Part shown: one piece after another, positions 1 to 4,217 of the stretch | Layout of the letters: each line of letters opens with the position of its first letter | Numbering within the stretch: position 1 is the stretch's first letter | Assembly: GCA_003154025.1 (NCBI GenBank) | Contig: PMCE01000094.1 | Location: 1,709 to 7,670 of the forward strand | DNA from: Syntrophaceae bacterium | GTDB lineage: Bacteria; Desulfobacterota; SM23-61 | Reading direction: 5' to 3' | Length of the DNA stretch: 5,962 nucleotides | Translations under genes and position numbers: made by a program | The notes under the pieces: model-generated | Seen by the model: only the letters and a program-made list of their open reading frames with translations | Database searches by the model: none | Told to the model about the DNA's origin: nothing

Positions 1-983
1 GTTTTGAATTCCTTCCCATCATTCCTTCCCCCCAGGACCGGGGATACCGGATCCGGGCGCAATTCAAGGCCGGGGAGAAAGGGGGGAGGAGATTCCTGGG
101 GTTCCACGCCTGGCGGACCCACCGGGTGGTGGAAGTGGCCCAATGCCCACTCCTTCACCCGCTGGCCAACCGGATTCTAGCCGGGCTGAATGCTTATTTG
201 CGGGAGAGGGCGGATCCCCCCCTGAAAGGAGCCGACCTCCAAGTGAGCCCGGAGGAGGGGCTGGGAGTCGTCATCCTGCAAACCGAGGGATCCTGGGATT
301 CCGGCAAAGTCGAAAAGATGGGGAGAGGGGTCGAGGGATTGAAAGGAATCGCCTGGGGCGAAAAGGAGAAAAATTCCTGGGGGGTTGTTACCCTCTTCTA
401 CGACTCGCCGGAGGTCGGCGGAAGGAAGCTTCGCCTCCGAATCAGGGGAGATTCTTTCGTGCAGGTAAACCCCCGCCAGAACGAGAACCTCGTTCGGAAA
501 GTGGTAGATTGGGCGGGGCTCACGGGACGGGAGAAGGTGTTGGACCTCTTCTGCGGCTCGGGAAACCTCACCCTGCCTTTGGCCCTCGCGGCGAAAAGAA
601 TTTGGGGAATCGACCATGACAGGCAGGCCGTCGATTTGGCCCGGGAAAATGCCCGCGGGAATGATTTTTTAAATTGCACTTTTCTGGCCGGCCCAGCGGA
701 GGAAAGAATCGAAAGGGTCAAGGAAGAGACCGCAGCCGTGGACCTGGTCGTTCTGGACCCGCCGCGTGTCGGGGCCCACGGCGTCCTCGAATCCCTGGCC
801 AGCCTCAGACCACGGAAGATCCTGTATGTCTCCTGCGAGCCGCCCACCCTGGCCAGAGACCTGGCCCGGCTGGGTTCCCTGGGGTATAATGTGGAACGGA
901 TTCAACCTTTGGACATGTTTCCGCAAACGTATCATATAGAAGTAATTGCGGAATGTGGATTGAGGAATGATAAACGAATATAA
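1..983 (+). CDS. rlmD: 23S rRNA (uracil-C5)-methyltransferase, RlmD/RumA family (5' end outside window)
   Basis: This enzyme transfers a methyl group from S-adenosylmethionine to C5 of a uridine in 23S rRNA (U1939 in E. coli for RlmD). The frame is open from base 3, so the first 326 in-window residues are the C-terminal three quarters of a protein of about 430-450 residues; a GTG at 126 is internal. Visible family marks, in window residue numbers: GYRIRAQFK near 15-23; QCP with Cys48, matching the fourth iron-sulfur cysteine of RumA; FVQVNPRQNE; SAM motif I LDLFCGSGN (bases 540-566); VVLDPPR; YVSCEPPTLARDL with the catalytic Cys at bases 834-836; and DMFPQTYHIE holding the general-base Glu. 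The usual SCNP reads SCEP here. The TRAM domain and the first three cluster cysteines should lie left of the window. The last residues (CGLRNDKRI) run into spacer-like sequence. Related paralogues RlmC, RlmCD and TrmA cannot be fully excluded without the N-terminus. Confidence 0.9.
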   Translation, partial: FEFLPIIPSPQDRGYRIRAQFKAGEKGGRRFLGFHAWRTHRVVEVAQCPLLHPLANRILAGLNAYLRERADPPLKGADLQVSPEEGLGVVILQTEGSWDSGKVEKMGRGVEGLKGIAWGEKEKNSWGVVTLFYDSPEVGGRKLRLRIRGDSFVQVNPRQNENLVRKVVDWAGLTGREKVLDLFCGSGNLTLPLALAAKRIWGIDHDRQAVDLARENARGNDFLNCTFLAGPAEERIERVKEETAAVDLVVLDPPRVGAHGVLESLASLRPRKILYVSCEPPTLARDLARLGSLGYNVERIQPLDMFPQTYHIEVIAECGLRNDKRI

Positions 984-1020
984 ATTCCAAACAGCCAAAC
1001 ATAGAGAGGCGTCAAATCCC

Positions 1021-1149
1021 AAGCACCAATCCCGCGAAGCGCGGGACCAAATGAATTCCAATGTCCAAAATTTCAAATCTGGAAGTTTCGGTCATTCGGA
1101 GTTGAAATTTGGATATTGTTTGGGATTTGGAATTTGTGATTTGGTGCTT
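1021..1149. repeat. A+T-rich multi-segment palindromic spacer element
   Basis: The 220-base gap between the methyltransferase and epimerase genes is A+T-rich and non-coding. It contains nested complementary segments: 1021-1029 (AAGCACCAA) pairs perfectly with 1141-1149; 1054-1061 (AATTCCAA) pairs with 1127-1134; and 1065-1076 pairs with 1102-1112 apart from one bulged A. A separate tight hairpin sits in the left half: TCCCGCG at 1030-1036 and CGCGGGA at 1040-1046 around a 3-base AAG loop. The sequence is full of CCAAAT/ATTTGG words. This architecture is typical of dispersed, non-autonomous intergenic repeats, but only one copy is visible. No oligo-U run follows, so it is not a classical intrinsic terminator, though a transcript of it would fold. 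Confidence 0.62.
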
Positions 1150-1203
1150 TCATGATTAAGATTTTCCGGCCGGTTGGTTCGGCGAAAAAATTGAGGAGAA
1201 AGT

Positions 1204-2154
1204 ATGAAGGTCTTAGTGACCGGCGGTGCGGGCTTCATCGGATCGCATTTGGTCGAGCGGCTGCTGGCTGAAGAGCATCGGGTGGTGTGCCTGGACAATT
1301 TCGATGATTTTTACAATCCGGCTCTGAAACGCCGGAACCTGGCTCGGGCGCTGAAGCACCCCGGGTTCCGATTGGTCGAGGGCGACCTGCGCGATGAGGA
1401 AGGGTTGGAGAAGATATTTGCCGGAGAGAAGTTCGACCTCGTCGCCCATCTGGCGGCCAGGGCGGGAGTGAGACCTTCGGTCGAGAACCCGGCGCTCTAT
1501 GTGGACGTGAACCTGCGCGGGACCGTCTATCTTCTGGAGGCCTGCAAGAAGCATGCGGTTCGGCGTTTCATCTTTGCCTCCTCTTCTTCCGTTTACGGGG
1601 ACAGCTCCCGGGTTCCCTTTTCGGAAGAAGACCCGGTCAATACCCCCATCTCTCCCTATGCCGCCACCAAGAAAGCCGGCGAGCTTCTCGCTCACACCTA
1701 TCATCATCTCTACGGAATGGACGTGGCCTGCCTCCGTTTTTTCACCGTGTACGGTCCCCGCCAGCGGCCGGAGATGGCCATCCACCACTTTACGAGGTCC
1801 ATCTTCGAGGGAAAGAAAATCTCCCTCTTCGGCGACGGCAGTTCCCGCCGGGACTACACCTACATCGACGATGCCGTCGGGGGAACCCTGGGGGCTTTCC
1901 GCCGGGAACACGGTTTCCAGGTCTACAACATCGGCGAAAGCCAAACCATCACCCTGGCTGAGCTTATCGCCGCCATCGAAGAGCAGGTGGGGAAGAAGGC
2001 GATCATCGAACGTCTCCCGGAACAGCCCGGAGACGTGAAACTTACCTATGCGGAGATCGGCAAGGCCAGAGAGCGGCTGGGATACAACCCCCAAACCAAA
2101 ATCCGGGAAGGCCTGGCGCGCTTTGTTCAGTGGTACCTGGAAGAAAAGAAATAA
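1204..2154 (+). CDS. NAD-dependent sugar-nucleotide epimerase (UDP-glucuronate 4-epimerase-like, extended SDR)
   Basis: This is a complete 316-residue extended short-chain dehydrogenase/reductase, probably cytosolic, that interconverts nucleotide sugars for surface polysaccharide by transient C4 oxidation with bound NAD. The N-terminal Rossmann motif is GGAGFIGSH (residues 7-15), with DN at 31-32 ending beta-2. LAARAGVRPSV lies at 83-93, SSSSVYG at 126-132 supplies the catalytic Ser region, and YAATK gives Tyr152 and Lys156. RFFTVYGPRQRPEMA (178-192) and RDYTYIDD (216-223) are substrate-side signatures. The RPEMAIHHF stretch and the GVRPSVENP motif resemble UDP-glucuronate 4-epimerases more than GalE; UDP-glucose 4-epimerase or a dehydratase remains possible. 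The start is supported by GAGGAG at 1193-1198, five bases before the ATG. The length is normal for the family and no key residue is missing. No other polysaccharide gene is visible, so the exact substrate is inferred. Confidence 0.9.
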   Translation: MKVLVTGGAGFIGSHLVERLLAEEHRVVCLDNFDDFYNPALKRRNLARALKHPGFRLVEGDLRDEEGLEKIFAGEKFDLVAHLAARAGVRPSVENPALYVDVNLRGTVYLLEACKKHAVRRFIFASSSSVYGDSSRVPFSEEDPVNTPISPYAATKKAGELLAHTYHHLYGMDVACLRFFTVYGPRQRPEMAIHHFTRSIFEGKKISLFGDGSSRRDYTYIDDAVGGTLGAFRREHGFQVYNIGESQTITLAELIAAIEEQVGKKAIIERLPEQPGDVKLTYAEIGKARERLGYNPQTKIREGLARFVQWYLEEKK

Positions 2155-2164
2155 AGACATTGGG

Positions 2165-2229
2165 GACGCAGATGAACGCAGATTTTATGGGTTTTTGCCC
2201 CGGGAAATGAATCTGCGAAAATCCGCGTC
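2165..2229. repeat. CGCAGAT-type inverted repeat filling the epimerase-ligase spacer
   Basis: Two 20-base arms, 2165-2184 and 2210-2229, are inverted complements with 16 of 20 positions pairing, around a 25-base loop (2185-2209). The left arm carries CGCAGAT followed by a further CGCAGAT; the right arm carries ATCTGCG and ATCCGCG, so each arm is itself an internal direct repeat. The element begins 10 bases after the epimerase stop and ends 20 bases before the ligase ATG, occupying most of the 95-base spacer. From general familiarity, CGCAGAT-rich inverted repeats occur in many copies between genes in environmental bacterial genomes; copy number here cannot be seen. A transcript would fold, so it could modulate readthrough between the two genes. 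Confidence 0.68.
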
Positions 2230-2249
2230 TCATTCAAGAAGGGAAAGAA

Positions 2250-3623
2250 ATGGAAAAACCGTGGTTGAAATTTTACGATGCCCATGTTCCCAAGAACCTG
2301 GAATACCCGAACCTTCTTCTCCCCCGGATCCTGGATGATTCGGCCGATCAATTTCCGGATCAAGTGGGAGTCCTTTTCTTCGGCGGAAAGGTCAAATACC
2401 GCGACCTGAGGACCTACACCAACCAGTTCGCCCACGCCCTCGGACAAATCGGCTTGAAGAGGGGAGGGCGGCTGGGGCTGTTGATGCCCAACATGCCCCA
2501 GACCATCATCAGCGCCTACGGGGCCATGAAGGCGGGGGTCCTGGTCTTCTGCTTTGACCCGCTCTTGGAAGATGATGAATTGCGGCGCCAGATCAATGAT
2601 TCCGGGGTCGAAACCGTGGTGGTGCTGGACCTGCTGCTCCGCCGGATCGATCCCCTCTTTGCCCAGACGAGGCTGAAGAATTTCATCATCGCCGGGGTGA
2701 AAGATTTTCTTCCCTTCCCCCGGAATCTTCTCTTCACCCTCGCCGCGCGGGGACGGGGAATCCATGTCAAGCTGGCCCAGAAGCCCAATATTTACCCCTT
2801 CCCGGAGTTGCTCCAAAAAGGGCGCCCCGACCCACCGACCGTGGAGGGAGATCCCCTGAGCCCGGATGATGCGGCGGTGGTCGAATACACGAGCGGGAAA
2901 ACCGGCGCCCCCAAGGGTGTCCTCCTGACCCACAAGAATCTGGTGGCCAACGTCCTCCAGGTTTTCCACTGGTTCAATCATTGGCAGAAGGGGAAGGAAA
3001 ACTTCTTCTCCATCCTTCCCTGCCACCAGGCCCTGGGGATGACCCTGGCCGTAAACTTGCCCATCTACCTGGCGGCGGGATCGGTCCATCAGCCCCGTTT
3101 TGATCCCATTCAGTTCCTGAACACCGTAAAGGCAGAGGAGCCATCGGCGTTTCCGGCCCTGCCCTCGATGGTCGAGGCTCTGGTTTGGAACCCGACTCTG
3201 GAAAAGTACAAGATCTCCGCGATCCAGACTTTTTGGTCCATCGGGCCTTCGCTGGCTCAGGAGGTACTGGAAAACTTTGAAAAGAAGACCGGGCGGAGGG
3301 TCAACGAGGGGTACGGGCTGACGGAGGCCTCTCCTCTGACTCATCTTCATCCCTTTCTGGGGGAGCGGAGGCCGAAATCCATGGGCATCCCCCTGCCGGA
3401 CACGGATGCCAAGATCGTCGATCCGCAGGATGGGAAGACGGAACTGCCCCCGGGAAAAACCGGAGAACTCCTCATCCGGGGGCCTCAGGTCATGAAGGAA
3501 TACTGGAACCGCCCCGAAGATACGGCGCGGGTTTTGCGGGAAGGGTGGCTGCACACCGGCGACCTTGCCTGGATGGATGAAGACGGGTTTTTCTATTTTG
3601 TGGATAAAATGAAAAAAACGTAG
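2250..3623 (+). CDS. AMP-forming acyl-CoA synthetase, truncated before the C-terminal domain
   Basis: This 457-residue protein belongs to the ANL (acyl-CoA synthetase) superfamily, whose members activate a carboxylic acid with ATP to an acyl-adenylate and then a CoA thioester. The large N-terminal domain is complete: the phosphate-binding loop is TSGKTGAPKG (214-223), followed by ILPCHQALGMT (255-265), the YGLTE motif (355-359), GELLIRGPQVMKEYW (405-419) and WLHTGDLAWMDEDGFFYFVD (433-452). The frame stops at TAG 3621-3623, right after DKMKKT, exactly at the hinge. About 100 residues normally follow, including the A8 loop and the A10 lysine needed for adenylation; these are absent, and none of the three forward frames to 3820 encodes them. 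Other oddities are Lys217 where the loop normally has Thr (TSGTTG), and a His one position off its usual place in PxxHxxG. GAAGGG at 2238-2243 precedes the ATG. It is either a pseudogene or a naturally single-domain form; the substrate is unknown. Confidence 0.85.
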   Translation: MEKPWLKFYDAHVPKNLEYPNLLLPRILDDSADQFPDQVGVLFFGGKVKYRDLRTYTNQFAHALGQIGLKRGGRLGLLMPNMPQTIISAYGAMKAGVLVFCFDPLLEDDELRRQINDSGVETVVVLDLLLRRIDPLFAQTRLKNFIIAGVKDFLPFPRNLLFTLAARGRGIHVKLAQKPNIYPFPELLQKGRPDPPTVEGDPLSPDDAAVVEYTSGKTGAPKGVLLTHKNLVANVLQVFHWFNHWQKGKENFFSILPCHQALGMTLAVNLPIYLAAGSVHQPRFDPIQFLNTVKAEEPSAFPALPSMVEALVWNPTLEKYKISAIQTFWSIGPSLAQEVLENFEKKTGRRVNEGYGLTEASPLTHLHPFLGERRPKSMGIPLPDTDAKIVDPQDGKTELPPGKTGELLIRGPQVMKEYWNRPEDTARVLREGWLHTGDLAWMDEDGFFYFVDKMKKT

Positions 3624-3644
3624 GTTGTCCCGCTCTGAGGGGGA

Positions 3645-3748
3645 TTGCCCGTTCCCGTTTCCAGGTTGCCCGCTTTGTGGCTGGCAAGCTGAAATTGGTT
3701 TTATTCTGTATTTTTTTAACCGGCAACAGGGAACCGGCAACCGGCACC
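3645..3748. repeat. AACCGGC heptamer repeat with upstream inverted counterpart
   Basis: In the 197-base gap after the ligase stop, AACCGGC occurs at 3718, 3732 and 3739, in register with a degenerate unit (AACAGGG) at 3725, giving four 7-base units in tandem. Upstream, TTGCCCGTTCCCGT at 3645-3658 is nearly the reverse complement of 3726-3740, differing by one substitution and one extra base, so the gap can fold into a long stem with a loop of roughly 67 bases. TTGCC at 3666-3670 and GGCAA at 3683-3687 give a smaller hairpin inside. I see no protein-coding character in the gap. The element abuts the point where the ligase loses its C-terminal domain. Confidence 0.5.
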
Positions 3749-3793
3749 CGAAAGCCTTCTTCAAATCTCTTCCGGCGCTGGGCCGCAATATGG

Positions 3794-3799
3794 TATGAT
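3794..3799 (+). promoter_or_regulatory. Possible -10 box upstream of the MoaD-like gene
   Basis: TATGAT matches the sigma-70 -10 consensus TATAAT at five of six positions and lies 21 bases before the ATG at 3821. No convincing -35 box is found: TTCCGG at 3770-3775, with an 18-base spacer, matches only the first two bases. A promoter here would suit a MoaD-AOR transcript separate from the ligase. The evidence is weak. Confidence 0.22.
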
Positions 3800-3820
3800 G
3801 AGGGCAAAGGATGGGGGAAA

Positions 3821-4087
3821 ATGAGAGTCCGCTTTTTCAAACCCTTCGATGAAATTTCCGGCCGGGATGAGATGGATCTGGACCTGAAAGGACCCGTCCA
3901 GGTCAAAGAAGTCCTCGGAGCCATCGAGAAGAAAGTACCCACCTTCCAGCGGTATCTCCGGAAGGAAAAGGACGAAGTGCTGAATTTCTTCGTTGTCTTG
4001 GTCCGGGGCGACGAAATCCTGAAATTGAACGACTGGGTCCAGGATCAGGACACGGTCAAAATTCTTCCGCCGATCAGCGGAGGATAA
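3821..4087 (+). CDS. MoaD/ThiS-family ubiquitin-like sulfur carrier protein
   Basis: This 88-residue protein has the features of the small subunit of molybdopterin synthase: a compact beta-grasp fold ending in Gly-Gly, which is adenylated and converted to a thiocarboxylate that donates sulfur to the pterin. The sequence begins MRVRFFKPFDEISGRDEM, has a hydrophobic FFVVLVRGDEI strand (residues 56-66) and closes with DWVQDQDTVKILPPISGG (71-88); the PPISGG tail is the diagnostic element. The ATG at 3821 is chosen because the family starts at this beta strand. AAAGG at 3806-3810 and GGGGG at 3813-3817 offer imperfectly spaced ribosome sites. The frame stays open far upstream through repeat DNA, but that extension does not look like protein. 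The gene lies 130 bases before the AOR on the same strand. MoaD paralogues are commonly found beside AOR genes, so a dedicated role in tungstopterin supply is inferred. ThiS or another sulfur-carrier role is the alternative. Confidence 0.9.
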   Translation: MRVRFFKPFDEISGRDEMDLDLKGPVQVKEVLGAIEKKVPTFQRYLRKEKDEVLNFFVVLVRGDEILKLNDWVQDQDTVKILPPISGG

Positions 4088-4201
4088 CCGAAGGCATAAA
4101 TTTCAATTTCCAAATTCCGGATACCAATACGCGGAAGAAAATCACTCGAATTGCGAACTCGAAAAATACGACCAAAAAATTCTCGGGGATTCTAAATCCT
4201 A

Positions 4202-4209
4202 AAGGAGGA
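4202..4209 (+). promoter_or_regulatory. Strong Shine-Dalgarno sequence for the AOR gene
   Basis: AAGGAGGA lies eight bases before the ATG at 4218 and is close to perfectly complementary to the 16S rRNA 3' end. It fixes the AOR start at MKGYMGKVLRVDL rather than at the in-frame internal ATG four codons later. It is the strongest ribosome site in the window, which suggests high translation of this enzyme. Confidence 0.8.
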
Positions 4210-4217
4210 TGACGAAG

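Noticed and set aside
126..983. Methyltransferase starting at the GTG at 126
   Set aside because: The frame is open to the window edge and the upstream residues (GYRIRAQFK and following) match the conserved core of the family, so 126 is internal.
1162..1189. Hairpin in the epimerase leader, GCCG/CGGC flanked by T and A runs
   Set aside because: The core stem is only 4 bp with a bulge and a mismatch; it is too weak to call an attenuator or riboswitch.
1213..2160. Open frame of 315 codons on the - strand mirroring the epimerase gene
   Set aside because: It covers nearly the same span as the epimerase and has no recognisable motifs; it is a codon-bias shadow.
3666..3717. Intrinsic terminator: hairpin TTGCC/GGCAA followed by a seven-T run
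   Set aside because: The stem is only 5 bp and the T run (3711-3717) begins more than 20 bases after it, too far for a standard terminator.
2127..3788. Long open frame of 553 codons on the - strand across the ligase gene
   Set aside because: The + strand frame carries clear ANL motifs; the antisense translation has no recognisable domain and is Pro/Gly/Arg-rich, as expected for a shadow in G+C-rich coding DNA.
3624..3800. Frameshift remnant of the ligase C-terminal domain
   Set aside because: I translated all three forward frames; none shows the A8 (NxxPxEIE-like) or A10 (PxTxxGK-like) pattern.
3677..3820. N-terminal extension of the MoaD-like protein from a GTG at 3677
   Set aside because: The extension crosses the AACCGGC repeat and adds 48 residues with no counterpart in this family; the ATG at 3821 gives the standard length.
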